Shown in pieces: positions 9,570 through 19,504 of a stretch of DNA of 64,000 nucleotides. A program made the translations under genes and the position numbers. A model generated the notes under the pieces. That model did not search any database. It was given only the letters and a program-made list of their open reading frames with translations, and was not told the DNA's origin. The stretch is from Steromphala cineraria (lineage: Eukaryota > Mollusca > Gastropoda > Trochida > Trochidae), in contig OU744723.1 in assembly GCA_916613615.1 (NCBI GenBank), positions 29,278,296-29,342,295 of the forward strand, given 5' to 3'. Position 1 is the first letter of the stretch. The number at the start of each line of letters is the position of its first letter.

Positions 9570-10117
9570 TCCCAATACCCGGGCCTAAAGCTCTTCAGGG
9601 CATCCTGATCCTCGTCCTCCTGCTCCTCCCTGCTCCGACGGCGAGGCATGCTGAACTCTTGTTAGTAAGCGGGACCCATTACCCAGGATAGATGAGACAC
9701 TTGAGACACTTGGTGGCGCACAGTGGTTCTGTACTTTAGTCTTGGCTAGTGACTGTCTGACTCCCAAGTTTTTATGATATGGTCGTCTCCTGGACCATTG
9801 GATCCGCCGGCACCAGAACAACGTTCGCCTCTTCTCCTATGAGACCTGCAAGAAGATCTTTGAGCGACGGAGATCGGCTGAGGAACATACCGCCATGCAC
9901 CAGCCTCCAGGAGGAATCGCCATTTCTTGGACCCCGGAGACACCATTCTGCCACGTCGTCCCATCCAGTCGGAGTCGTTTTCCCTTTCCCCGAGAAGACA
10001 AGCGACAAAGGAAGAAGCTGCCAGGAGGCGCCGGTCCATGCCTCGCCGTGGGAGCAGGGAGGAGCAGGAGGACGAGGATCAGGATGCCCTGAAGAGCTTT
10101 AGGCCCGGGTATTGGGA
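9570..10117. repeat. 81-bp inverted repeat flanking a GC-rich 386-bp core
   Basis: Bases 9570-9650 and 10037-10117 are reverse complements with a single visible mismatch near the inner end. Right-arm reading on the plus strand gives an acidic peptide (MPRRGSREEQEDEDQDALKS). The core, about 9780-10030, contains on the plus strand a degenerate C2H2-like finger (ETCKKIFERRRSAEEHTAMH, with Tyr in place of the first Cys). GC content is far above that of the flanking DNA. Reading frames in both directions across it are short and partly mirror each other, so I do not call a gene. It may be a snap-back or duplicated end of a retroelement. Confidence 0.6.
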
Positions 10118-10318
10118 CCTTCTGTATCCTCATGCCTTCTCATGAACACATGTGACTGTCCATTGTCCTATTTCACTTTCGCGTGTTTCGCATTTTCGCA
10201 TTTTGTTTGTATACTGTTATGTTTGAGAGATTTTTGTTGTATCATTATTCAGCCATTTTTCCTTTTCTAGGGGGATAAAGTAATTTCAGGGAAATCACTT
10301 CACTTAAGGGGGAAGGAA
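10118..10318. other. Non-coding stretch before candidate LTR
   Basis: No open frame of note. It ends in a purine run CTTAAGGGGGAAGGAA (10303-10318) that resembles a polypurine tract. Confidence 0.3.
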
Positions 10319-10449
10319 TGTAGGAAAACTTGTTTAGAGGTTATTCTAGAGTGCTATATATAAGTGACCTGTTTCCCGTATTCAGTTGTCTCAGTCTTGG
10401 TGATCCAAGCAACATCAAAAGTAGCTCTTTGTAGTACTGATGTCCCACA
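10319..10449 (+). mobile_element. Candidate short LTR (3' or solo)
   Basis: Starts TGTAGGAAAACTTG immediately after a polypurine tract, contains a TATA box (GCTATATATAAGTG, about 10353-10366), and has a plausible CA end near 10449. TG...CA ends, an adjacent purine tract and the TATA box are the normal signs of an LTR, here on the plus strand. No second copy is present, so the right boundary is uncertain. The following gag remnant is on the other strand and belongs to another insertion. Confidence 0.4.
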
Positions 10450-10466
10450 CAGATCCTGGTTCAGGG

Positions 10467-10830
10467 TCACCCCACCCTGTTATACAGTAGGATGCTAGGT
10501 GTTATATAGGGGGATGTAGTGTTAGGTCGGGCAGGGGGAACATTCTTGATGGCAAAATAGTTGCTAAGCTGACACATTGTCAAACTACTGAGTAACCTCT
10601 GAGCATCACCCCTGAGACACATGGTCAACTGCTGAGCCTTCTCATTATCAGTCCATCCATTCCAACTAGCAACTTGTTCAAAATGTACCACATAATCTTG
10701 CCAGTCACATGTTCTACCATCAAAGTAATCAGGTCTAACCTCCCTTACAAGTTTACCCGATAAACAATCAACCCAGCTACGGTAATTATGATAAAAATCC
10801 CCCTCTATGATACCCTAACCCACCTACACT
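10467..10830 (-). pseudogene. Ty3/Gypsy-type gag fragment
   Basis: Minus-strand reading from about 10780 gives YRSWVDCLSGKLV, then PDYFDGRTCDWQDYVVHFEQ and ASWNGWTDNEKAQQLTMCLRG, ending at a stop at 10467. The spacing of FEQ, NGWTDNEKA, QL and LRGDA is characteristic of retrotransposon gag domains. Only about 100 residues remain, with no nucleocapsid knuckle or protease. It directly abuts the truncated 3' end of the LINE at 10837. Confidence 0.65.
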
Positions 10831-10836
10831 ATGAAT

Positions 10837-13305
10837 TTACCCCAGTTTTCCTACAATACTATAAAAAAGAATGAATGGAACATGCAAGTTATACATTTGT
10901 ACAAATTCACTAAAGGACATGAAATGATTATCACTGTTTATGAGATCAAAGATTTGACCAACACCTTTGTTACACCACCTTTTGCTATAGAAATATTGCC
11001 TGCCAATAATAATGTTGCTGTTGTTAAAAAGACTCTCCGCTAGAAATTCTTCATAATTTGAAGGTGGACATTTAGAGTACAAAGACCCAAAGGAAGTCAA
11101 ATAATCTTTCCAAAAAGCATTACTTACTTTTTTGGCTAAAAATGCTGGGAACAAGTCGCCAAATTCATTTAAGTGTATGGTATCAGGATGTTGAGTCCTA
11201 AATAACTTTTTCCACTTGGATTTGCTGTCAGCAAAAATTTCCTTATTCAAGTTATTTTCATGGAATTTAAAATATGCAAAGGTATCAATCATTCCTAAAT
11301 TTCCTTCTGACACTGGTTTACATAAAAGTTCACGTTTAACTCTATCTGGTTCCATATGAAACCAAAGAAAATCTTGTTCAGCTGTTGAAATAACCAGGTG
11401 GATTGGGGAGAGTCAAAAAAAGATAATTAAGTTTGGATATCAAGAGATTTAATAATGGCAATTTTACCAAGAGGGGTAATACTACGTCTCGTCCATTTGT
11501 TGATAATTGTTTGTATCTCATAGATCTTACCCTTGTAGTTAAGATCCTGAATGTCACTAATTGATGTAGAGAAGTTAATTCCAAGAATCTTAAAACTTTC
11601 AGGATTCCACTTAATATGCAAATCAGGCATGAATCTTTTGCTGCTTCCTTTTTCAGACCCAATCCAAACAACTTGAGACTTCTCATAATTAATCCTGAGG
11701 CCAGAGATTGATGCAAAGAGATCTAACATCTTAACTGTAGCTTCAAATTATGACCGACTACCATCCAACCGAAACTCTGTATCATCAGCATATTGAGCAA
11801 TAAGATATTCAACATTGTCAATAGTGATTCCCTTTATGTCTTGATTTGATCGAACAAGAGATGCCAAGATCTCAGAGCACAGTAAGAAGATATAGGTAAA
11901 GAGAGAGGGTCACCTTGTCTGCATCCTCTTTCAATTGGTATTTGTGAAGACATTTTCACATTAATAATGAATGACCAAGACACCGAATCAAAGGCTTTTC
12001 AAAGCCAACTAAGAAAAGCAGCCCTGGAGTCTTATGCTGTTCCGTAAGACCAAACACATCATATATTGTTCTGATATTCTCTCCAATGTACCTTCCAGTC
12101 ATGAAATCTGTCTGATCCTCGTTGAGGAGGAAAGGCAAAACAGTCTTAATTCTTTCTGCTATGACTGATGACATAAGTTTGTAAGAAGAATTAAGCAATG
12201 AAATAGGACGCCAGTTCTTAATGAAGCGTTTAGGTTTGTTCCCCTTAGGAATGCAAGTAATTATGCCCTGTTTCTGAGTAACTGAGAGTTCTCCATTTGT
12301 AAAACCAAAGTTAATAGACCTCAGCAAAAAGCCTCCAATATCCATCCAAAAGAATTTGTAGAACTCATAACTTAAACCATCTGAACCAGGCCTTTTATTG
12401 TTTTTAGTCTTTTTTTAAAACCTTGAGAAGTTCATCTTTTATTATAGGACCTTCAAGAGAGTTGGCAGTATCCTGGTCAAGTTTGGGAACATCTTCAGGA
12501 AGTAAAGAGTGAAGGTTAACACTAGGAGGTGTCTTTGCTGAGTAAAGACTTTGATAAAAAGATTCAGCTTCATTCATTCTATTGTCAGGGTTTGATAATA
12601 AAGTTCCATCCTGAGCCTCCAGACTGGGCATTACCTTACTCACAAAATTTCTATTTTCAAGATTACAAAAATATTTGGTTATTTTTTCTCCTTCGTCTAT
12701 CAACTGAGCTCTAGATCTGACAAGTACCCCTTCCATCTTTTTTTGACGGAGATCCTGCACTCTTTGCGTTTCGAAGTACGAATTTCAAAGTTTTCATCAG
12801 ATTCCAATGAGTCAATTTCATCAATAAGGCATTTTTCTTGTTTAGCTTTCTGTTTGTTTACAAATGAAGCATAAGAAATGATCTTACCTCTTATTTCTAG
12901 TAAAAGAGTTTTAAAAAATAACTGATCGCTGATAGTAAGATCAATATCGACATTAGGAACTTCCTCTATTCCAACATTGTCATCAAGCCTAGATGCACAT
13001 TGCTTCTTAATCTGAGCTATAACTGATTTAACTTCAGCAACATATTTGTGATCACGAAGCAGAGAATTGTTGAATTTCCAGTATGTTCTGCTTTTACTGC
13101 TTTCTGTCAAATTTAGGCTAAGGGTTATTAATGAGTGATCTGATCTATAGCCAGCTGTTATGTCAGTATCAGCAACAAAGGGACATAAGTTTTCTGAAAC
13201 TAGAAAAAAGTATAGTCTCGCCTGTTTAACTGGTGATTTTCTTCTCCAAGTAAACTTACAAAGTTCTGGGTTAAAGTCCCGCCAAATGTCTATAATGCCC
13301 CCCCG
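10837..13305 (-). pseudogene. LINE ORF2 (endonuclease end plus reverse transcriptase), L1/Tx1-like, decayed
   Basis: From 13305 downward on the minus strand: end of an EEP endonuclease (IIDIWRDFNPELCKFTWRR, AGYRSDHSLITLSL); linker with LIDEGEKITKYFCNLENRNF (about 12.7 kb); RT fingers GIITCIPKGNKPKRFIKNWR (about 12.25 kb); palm A region LFLVGFEK (about 12.0 kb), where the usual Asp is Gly and a frameshift follows; palm C AQYADDTEFRLDG (about 11.79 kb); thumb; and a C-terminal segment at 11355-10837. Frames change at least five times. The endonuclease N-terminus and 3' tail are missing. The 5' side is interrupted by the Harbinger element at 13.3 kb. Confidence 0.85.
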
Positions 13306-13825
13306 TCCACCGAGCCGCAACTTATATGCGACAGTACGCGACTTTCGCGATCAAGTTGGTTGCAGCGGTCGTACCCATTTTTTACATTTTTGAGTTTGCG
13401 GTTCCACCAAGCTGGCTATGCGATCGCATTACGACCAAATTCTGGGCATGTGTGACTTTTTATGGCGAGCACGTTGAGACAGAGGTGATACTGATGATAT
13501 TAGTCGCATAGATCGCAAATCTGTCTCCACAGGGTCTTACTTAGGTACGACCGAATTTGCTATTTTCTATGCGAGTGGCTACGATCATGCTGAGACCACC
13601 GTGACAGCTTCTGCAATTGCCTTGCGATCAAATTGCGACCGACTTGAGAGGTCAGCGACACTTTGTGCGAGCAATTGTACGATCATTGCGACATCTTAAA
13701 CGACTGCATTGAGACATATGCGACCTCATCACAACTTTTTGCAAGACTGGTCGGGTCCAAAGTATAAATATAACTGCGAGCGGCTGATACCATGTCATTC
13801 TGAATCTGACTAGCATGCAGAGAAG

Positions 13826-14749
13826 ATGGAAAATGAAATGGCCCTGATTGTTGCTTTGCTTCTTGGAACTAACCAAGAACTGCAGTATATAGGCGATTGC
13901 ACCTTGGCTATTATGAGACACTGTCGAGGAAGAAGGAGAACGCGTCGACGGCATGCAGTGTGGGTACGAGTGTGGCTCACTCCTTTGGAGAGACAAGAAC
14001 ACTGTCAGTACTATCATCTCGTCCAAAAGTTGAAGCAAGAAGATCCACAATTGTTTAGGAACTACATGAGGATGCATTGTATTAGGTTCATGGCGACAAA
14101 ACATCTCTCTAGATGAATGTGTTCCTCAAAGTGTGATCATAAAGCAGCCAAAGATCAGAGACAGTATCTCCAGGACTACTTCAATGACACAGCTAGAGGG
14201 GCAGTGCCGTGGCAGGTAGGGGTAGGTATTGCAGGAAATTTTCATATTGCGATATACTGCGATATGCACACTAGTATTGCGATAAGCATTGCAATATATT
14301 GCAAGATGTTTTTTGGCACACATACTTGCCAAAAACTCACCTTATGAGTTAACTTTTGATTCTTAAATGATGAAAAAAACATCAAAAGTTTCAATTCTTG
14401 TTAATTTTTCAATAAAACCATGAAAAATGAACAGATTTCAAGACTTGTCATTAAATAAAACCTGGAAATGAAATAGTTTCTCAACAGAAAAACTCTCTCG
14501 TGTCGTCTGCTGTAGCCATGTTGAAACAAACGCATGACTTCCGTTGTGAAAAACGGAAATACATGAAGATTTCCGAGTGTAACGAACTTTTCTGAATGCT
14601 TATAAAAAAACGGTTTTCAACAATCGTATCGCAATACGTACCAATCTCATGTTTGAAGCGGTTAATACCGGTAAACCGGTTATATTGCGCACCCCTAGTG
14701 GCAGGACAGGATGGTGACCCTCAGACGGACACCAGCACAGGAAGACTAA
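13826..14749 (+). pseudogene. PIF/Harbinger transposase, N- and C-terminal ends only
   Basis: The ATG at 13826 opens a frame with RRRTRRRHAVWVRVWLTPLE and a region ending EDPQLFRNYMRM, the standard N-terminal region of Harbinger transposases. After TGA 14114-14116 the same frame resumes with KDQRQYLQDYFND and AVPWQ, the family's C-terminal end. The DDE catalytic core between them is absent, so the gene has a large internal deletion. The last codons are split by a hAT-type MITE (14217-14697). Beyond it the frame continues and ends at TAA 14747-14749 (TPAQED). Confidence 0.75.
14217..14697. mobile_element. hAT-type MITE with perfect 8-bp target duplication
   Basis: The element starts TAGGGGTAGG and ends CACCCCTA. 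It is bounded by GTGGCAGG at 14209-14216 and again at 14698-14705. An 8-bp duplication and TAGGGG termini are hallmarks of hAT elements. The 481-bp interior is A/T-rich and non-coding. It sits in the coding sequence for the last residues of the Harbinger transposase, so it is younger than that element. Confidence 0.85.
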
Positions 14750-15270
14750 GATATGTCATGAACATTCTAGCATGTGGTGTGATAAACACATCGTCCCATT
14801 AATGACTAATAAATGTCTGTCTATGGGATATATATCTTTGCCCTGGTTAATGCTTACATTAAGAAATACTGAAATTTATTGTGGGCTTGTTTGTAATTTA
14901 TTGTAAAACTGAGTGAATCTTGGTGAATAATGTGGCTGTAGTAGTCGTCTTTCAGTTTAATGATGCAATCGCTTTCGAAATTGAACTTCGAAATTGACAA
15001 GAATAAGTATGTTGCATATCATTTTCAGGAGTAGTACAAAGTCAAATATGATATGACTTAATAAAGAAGTTATAACCCATATTTTATGTGTATTTTATAA
15101 TACTACTAAAACTGATATTAGATTTGCCAGTACTCGTATTGGTTACGACAAGCAAAGATTAAGAAAGCAAATAACATCTTTAATTGTGAATAGATGTAGA
15201 GTTAAACTAATAATAAAATTATTGTACCATTTCGATCGAGTCCTTTGCCGGGTTACACCCAAACAATAAT
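14750..15270. other. Non-coding interior of Harbinger remnant
   Basis: A/T-rich sequence between the convergent genes. I see no open frame, repeat array or regulatory motif that I can support. Confidence 0.4.
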
Positions 15271-15468
15271 TCAGCAAATCTCTTGCCTGATATTACAGTC
15301 AAGCGTATCAATTTCAATGAACATTAAAGGGACAATTCTTTCAGGGTAAGGTGTAAAATACAATGCACTTCTATAATAGAATGAATAAACAAGAATGTCT
15401 TTTCTATCTTTGATATAACTATCCTTTTTATATAAGAAGATTCTTGAAGATCTTTTCGTTGGTGCCAT
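15271..15468 (-). CDS. Small basic protein, candidate Harbinger accessory gene
   Basis: ATG at 15466-15468 on the minus strand gives 65 residues starting MAPTKRSSRIFLYKKDSYIK. A TATA box lies about 70 bases upstream. Harbinger elements usually carry a second, MYB/SANT-like gene in divergent or convergent position. The basic start would suit that role, but the rest is not recognisably MYB, so decay or misassignment is possible. Confidence 0.35.
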   Translation of the reverse strand: MAPTKRSSRIFLYKKDSYIKDRKDILVYSFYYRSALYFTPYPERIVPLMFIEIDTLDCNIRQEIC

Positions 15469-15724
15469 AATCACAGCACTCTTATTTGCAGCTAGGCGAT
15501 TCTTCTGCGACTGCTAAAAAACTGCTACATGTGGGTTTTTATAGAGCTGACGTCGCTCGTGGTGCGCTCACAGAAGTGCTCGCAATTGGTCACTCATAAG
15601 CGCGGGAACGCTCGTCATTGGTCGCATCAAAAGACGGATCGAAATTCGTAGTTGCCTTGTGATCTCACTGGATGTTGACGGGATCGCACTGGGTCTTGGT
15701 GGGATGGGACTGAATAGATCTCTG

Positions 15725-16000
15725 TAGCTCCAACCGAATCAGGAACCCCGTACACAAGGAGGTTGCATTTTCTTGAGTAGATTTCTGCCATTATGAGTTT
15801 TTCTCGAAGTTTATCAAGATCTTCCTGCGTTCTGAGAGTTCATTTTCAAAATGTTTTTGGATTCAAATTCCAAAGTAGATTCCACATTTTCTACCCTTTT
15901 GGTTAGTTCAGCAACATCTTCTTTTATAGAGTCTATCCTAGCACAAACTTCCGTGGTGTGTTTTTTCAATTCTGCCTAAGAGTTCCCGATATCGATAATG
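15725..16000 (-). pseudogene. LINE ORF1 fragment (coiled coil plus start of RRM-like domain)
   Basis: Minus-strand reading gives a heptad-rich coiled coil (ARIDSIKEDVAELTKRVENV, about 15.95-15.88 kb). After a frameshift near 15.84 kb it gives EDLDKLREKLIMAEIYSRKC followed by NLLVYGVPDSVGATE, the typical junction of L1-type ORF1 proteins. It stops where Harbinger subterminal sequence begins. It may belong to the same kind of LINE as 10.8-13.3 kb, but the intervening ORF1/endonuclease sequence is missing. Confidence 0.6.
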
Positions 16001-16074
16001 AACAGGACACCATAACAGATAACCATCCCACATCATACATACTGGGCCCCGTTAGGAGTAGAAGTACAAACCCA

Positions 16075-17701
16075 TCATACATTTGCCGCTTCTGAAATTT
16101 CTGAATACTTTGGTGTAACTGGTTTAAGGAGAAAAACACCTTTCAAGAATCTGGTAACCAATGGATGCTCTCCAATAGTTCGATTTCCACATTGCACAAT
16201 AACAGAAATGGCACTTCGTGCCGTATTTAAAGTACTGTAACTCAATCCAGTCTGAAAGAGTGATAAAAGAAAATCTAGAACAATGTTCACTTCAGCAAAA
16301 ACTGGATCAGTCTGTCTCTCAACACAAAAATGGAACCATCTGTCCCAATAGCACTGGTACTGTTTCTTCGTACTAGGCTTAAAGGAAGCCCAGAGAATCT
16401 TGGCAGCCTCCGCTGAAATGCCAGTCTTCTCCCAGGTGTCCCAGATACTGGATATACTCCGAGTTGGAGGCTCTTCATGCTGGGATATGTCGTCTTGTCC
16501 CATGGTAGGTGGAGAACTGCTCTTTTCTCTTCCAGTGACCATCTCCCATTGGCCATATTGCCAAGGCAACAAACACCCCAACCCTGGGTGCTAGCGTCAG
16601 TTTGAATCTGAACTTCGGGCAAAGGTGTCATGATATCTCTAACGCTACCATGGATATGAGCAATCCACCACTTAATCTCGAAAAAAACTTGTTCAGACAA
16701 TAACATCTTTTTGTCAAAATCCCAATGATGGTGTTGTAATGCAGAAATTTTTTCTCTTTCTAATGTTCTGTAATGCAGCTTACCAAACTTAACTGCTGGC
16801 TTGGACGCAACTATCATTCCAATGAACTGTGCTAGTTTTCTGATTTGAATAGCCTGGCCCTTTTTTGAGATTAACTCTCTCCCTAAATTCTGAATTCCAA
16901 TAGATTTGTCACTGTCCATCATAATAGACATTGTTTTTGAATTTAACCAGAATCCAAGAAATTTCATACACTGTGTTGGATCTAATTGAGATTTTGCTCT
17001 GTTGACAGTAAAGCCAAGCTTTTACATGTGTTTAACACCAAACTCTGTGTGTTCTCTAAGTAGGTCAGCACTCTCATTAGTGAAAAAACTATCATCAATT
17101 TACCCTAGACAGGTTATTCCTGCAATACTCAATGAGGAAAACACTGGCTTCATGACCTTAGTGAAAAATCGTGGCCCTGAACTCAAACCATTAGGAAGGC
17201 AGGTGAATTGAAACAATTTATTTTCCCATCGGAATTTTAAATATTTTCTGTGTTCTGTATTAACATTCACAGTGTAGTAGGCATCTTTGAGATCAACACT
17301 CGTCATGTAAGAGTCTTTCTTTATAAGATTCATAGCCATTTCCAAATTATCCATTTTAAAATGTTTGTATTCAACCTCAAGATTGAGTTTTGACAGATTT
17401 AGAATTAATCTGTAACTACCTGATTTCTTTTTCTCTAATAAAAATGTTTGACACAAATTGTCCAGATTCTTCATTGCAAAGTTCTACAATGTTCCGAATT
17501 GAGAAGATCATGGATAATATCTGCGACAATGTCATTTTCTGACTCAGAAAATTGTATAGGTTTTGGCTCAAATAATTGAGTTGGCTGATTATTGACAAAC
17601 TCTATCTTCATTCCTGCAATTGTTTCAAGTATATGAGGATCAGACGTAATTTCACGCCAATATTCAACACATTGTTTCAATTTACCTGCCTGACAAAATT
17701 T
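16075..17701 (-). pseudogene. DIRS pol: reverse transcriptase, RNase H, partial tyrosine recombinase
   Basis: Starts by overlapping the gag end (CVEYWREITSDPHILE). A frameshift near 17.47 kb leads to KKKSGSYRLILNLSKLN, RT motif A VDLKDAYYTV and motif B LPNGLSSGPRFF. The motif C IDD is preceded directly by a stop (TAA) where the family has the active-site tyrosine or equivalent (about 17100). RNase H begins VQIQTDASTQGWGV (about 16.6 kb), then an internal frame change leads to the recombinase N-terminal helical domain (SFKPSTKKQYQCYWDRWFHF, TARSAISVIV). It ends at 16075 before the catalytic Arg-His-Arg-Tyr residues. Clearly inactive. Confidence 0.85.
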
Positions 17702-18822
17702 GTATTTGAGGAAGATAATGTAAACAACTCACCCACCGGGTTTACTGTTTTGCCCGGCCTGGGCCTGGCTTCTGTTCGAAGTGGACCCGTCTCTGTTGGT
17801 TCCATGCTCTCCCTAAAAAAACTCTTGGTCCACGGGATCTCCCTCCACGAAACGTGCTGTAAGGGTGATAGCGGTTTCCGTACTGTGCCTGGAAATATCC
17901 TCCATGTGACACACGTGTTCCCTGCCCCGCTTTCTTTCATGTTTTTGACAACGTACTCTCCAAACAAGAATTCTGGAGTCGAGTTAGACGAGGCCGAACA
18001 GAGTGCTCGAAATTCATGCTTCATCTCGCTTCTCAAAGCGTCTTTTCGTCTAGTGACAATGTCCATGTTAGCATGCCCAAACATTGAAAAAGTATCTCCA
18101 AGTAATTTTTTGACTTCCTGCGTAGGGATCTCGTCCTTATCTTTTCGAAAGAGAAAGTTCAAAGCACGTCCGACGGCCACAGAACTCTTGTTAATTCCAG
18201 TTTCAATTCGCTGTAAAGATTTGTCAATATTTCGTGCTCGCCCCGAAATGTTATCCCACATTACTTTATTCAGTTCCGGGACATTCAAAGTTGAACAGTT
18301 CTGTGGTTTCTTGTACTGTTTGACTCGCTCTTCAAAATGTCTGTCATAATCTCGTGACAGTTTCAGACCAAAAATGTTGTTAAGAATTCCAGCTAACTTG
18401 TCGTCAAAGGGGTCGCCATGTCCCGCTGACATACCCAGACTTTCTCTGAAGTTATCAAATTCATCATCTTCGAGGTTCACATTACTCTCGTTAGGCCTAT
18501 TCCCGTCTTCGACATCATTAAATGGGTCGACAGTGGACAAGATATCGCCTTGTCCTGACGGAAAGTCAAAATCGCTGTCGCCATTTTCCTCCTCAGGGAA
18601 AGTCACAAGTTTAGATTCAAGTTTGCCAAACGACGAGGTGACATTTGCAAAACCTTGGGTAATTCCATCGTTCATTTTCTTGAGTTCATTAATCATCACT
18701 GACATGTCAGAACTATTGTCACTCGAAGTCGAAGAACTAGCGCTACCAGACTTCGTGCTAGATTTTGAAGTTTTACGTTTCTTCGCCATGTCCACCTCAG
18801 GGATGGGTTGTTCGTCAGCCAT
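17677..18822 (-). CDS. DIRS ORF1 (gag-like protein), intact
   Basis: 381-codon frame from ATG 18822 to the stop at 17677. N-terminus is Ser/Lys-rich (MAKKRKTSKSSTKSG) with an acidic middle (GDSDFDFPSGQGDILSTVDP), then a helical domain (FFR and LNFLFRKDKDEIP; FSMFGHANMDIVTRRKDALR) and a C-terminus rich in Pro/Arg. It is undamaged although the following RT is broken. It overlaps the RT frame by a few codons, typical for DIRS. It would package the RNA intermediate. Confidence 0.75.
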   Translation of the reverse strand: MADEQPIPEVDMAKKRKTSKSSTKSGSASSSTSSDNSSDMSVMINELKKMNDGITQGFANVTSSFGKLESKLVTFPEEENGDSDFDFPSGQGDILSTVDPFNDVEDGNRPNESNVNLEDDEFDNFRESLGMSAGHGDPFDDKLAGILNNIFGLKLSRDYDRHFEERVKQYKKPQNCSTLNVPELNKVMWDNISGRARNIDKSLQRIETGINKSSVAVGRALNFLFRKDKDEIPTQEVKKLLGDTFSMFGHANMDIVTRRKDALRSEMKHEFRALCSASSNSTPEFLFGEYVVKNMKESGAGNTCVTWRIFPGTVRKPLSPLQHVSWREIPWTKSFFRESMEPTETGPLRTEARPRPGKTVNPVGELFTLSSSNTNFVRQVN

Positions 18823-19139
18823 AATTTAGGCAGATATAGCAAAGCAAAGAACAGTAAATGTAGATAGCAAGACTGCAGGTTGACCAATGTTCAATTAAAA
18901 CACTGTAATAGTAAATTCCGTAACTTGCCGTAATAAAGTTTCCGAGAGCTCAAAACACGTGTGATCTCTGCACGCGCTAATCATGCACTGATACGCATGC
19001 GCAATCTGAAATCTCATGGGACCTCTTAATCACGGTACTGATTGAGTAGAATTCCGTTACAGATGTAACCTATAACAAAATAACACTTTTTGGCTGGCTT
19101 CTTCTCAAGCTTATGTCTTTCTATGAAAAAGGTTCTTAA

Positions 19140-19495
19140 AGGGGCAGTAGCACGTTTTTAGGAGGAATATAAGGTGATGTCAGGAAAATGAAAATAAATG
19201 GTTTCAAATGAAAGACAATGCATTTAAACTAAATGGAGCAGTAATAATTCAAATATATAACGTAAGGTTCAGCCATGCGATTCCTTTTTCTTACAAAAAT
19301 GAATTAAAGGTGTTCACACAAAAATGGCCGCCAATGGATTTTATGTAAATCCTCATACTTTGTCCTCTGATTATGGTTGATTGGCTTGTGTAATGTGATT
19401 GTTGACACTGTCAATATAATACATTAGGCATTTACTTACCATTATAAGTGCAATTTTTAAAATATATAATTATCAAAAAACGTGCTACTGCCCCT
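19140..19495. mobile_element. TTAA-type MITE (Kolobok/piggyBac-like)
   Basis: Terminal inverted repeats AGGGGCAGTAGCACGTTTTT and the complementary right end, flanked by TTAA at 19136-19139 and 19496-19499. The 356-bp interior is non-coding. TTAA duplications are shared by Kolobok and piggyBac; the AGGGG start fits Kolobok better. Confidence 0.8.
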
Positions 19496-19504
19496 TTAAA
19501 CGTG

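Larger units (their letters stand above)
13300..15715. mobile_element. PIF/Harbinger-type DNA transposon remnant, internally deleted
   Basis: Contains a plus-strand transposase fragment starting at 13826 and a convergent minus-strand small gene starting at 15468. Each has a TATA box upstream (AAGTATAAATATAAC about 13769-13783; ATAAAAA on the minus strand at 15536-15542). Both flanks (13.31-13.78 kb and 15.49-15.70 kb) are crowded with short TGCGA(C/T)C-type motifs, a subterminal-repeat pattern. Outer ends are placed where recognisable LINE coding sequence stops on either side. I did not find a clean terminal repeat or target duplication. Confidence 0.6.
16040..19080 (-). mobile_element. DIRS-type (tyrosine recombinase) retrotransposon, 3' truncated
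   Basis: Ordered minus-strand gag-like gene, RT, RNase H and start of a tyrosine recombinase, with gag and RT overlapping near 17677. The recombinase catalytic part and the downstream inverted/circle-junction repeats are missing because the element stops near 16.04 kb against a LINE ORF1 scrap. About 250 bases upstream of gag (18.83-19.08 kb) are likely 5' element sequence. Confidence 0.75.

Noticed and set aside
9585..10145. Several overlapping 65-107 codon frames on both strands
   Set aside because: They arise from the GC-rich inverted repeat; the same arm gives mirrored frames. No frame stands out as a gene.
10319..10830. A single Gypsy element joining the candidate LTR and the gag fragment
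   Set aside because: The LTR signals point to the plus strand while gag reads on the minus strand immediately after it, so they cannot be parts of one simple element.
17576..18829. Plus-strand frames of 257 and 151 codons
   Set aside because: They are antisense shadows of the DIRS gag gene, which has the better codon pattern and family context.
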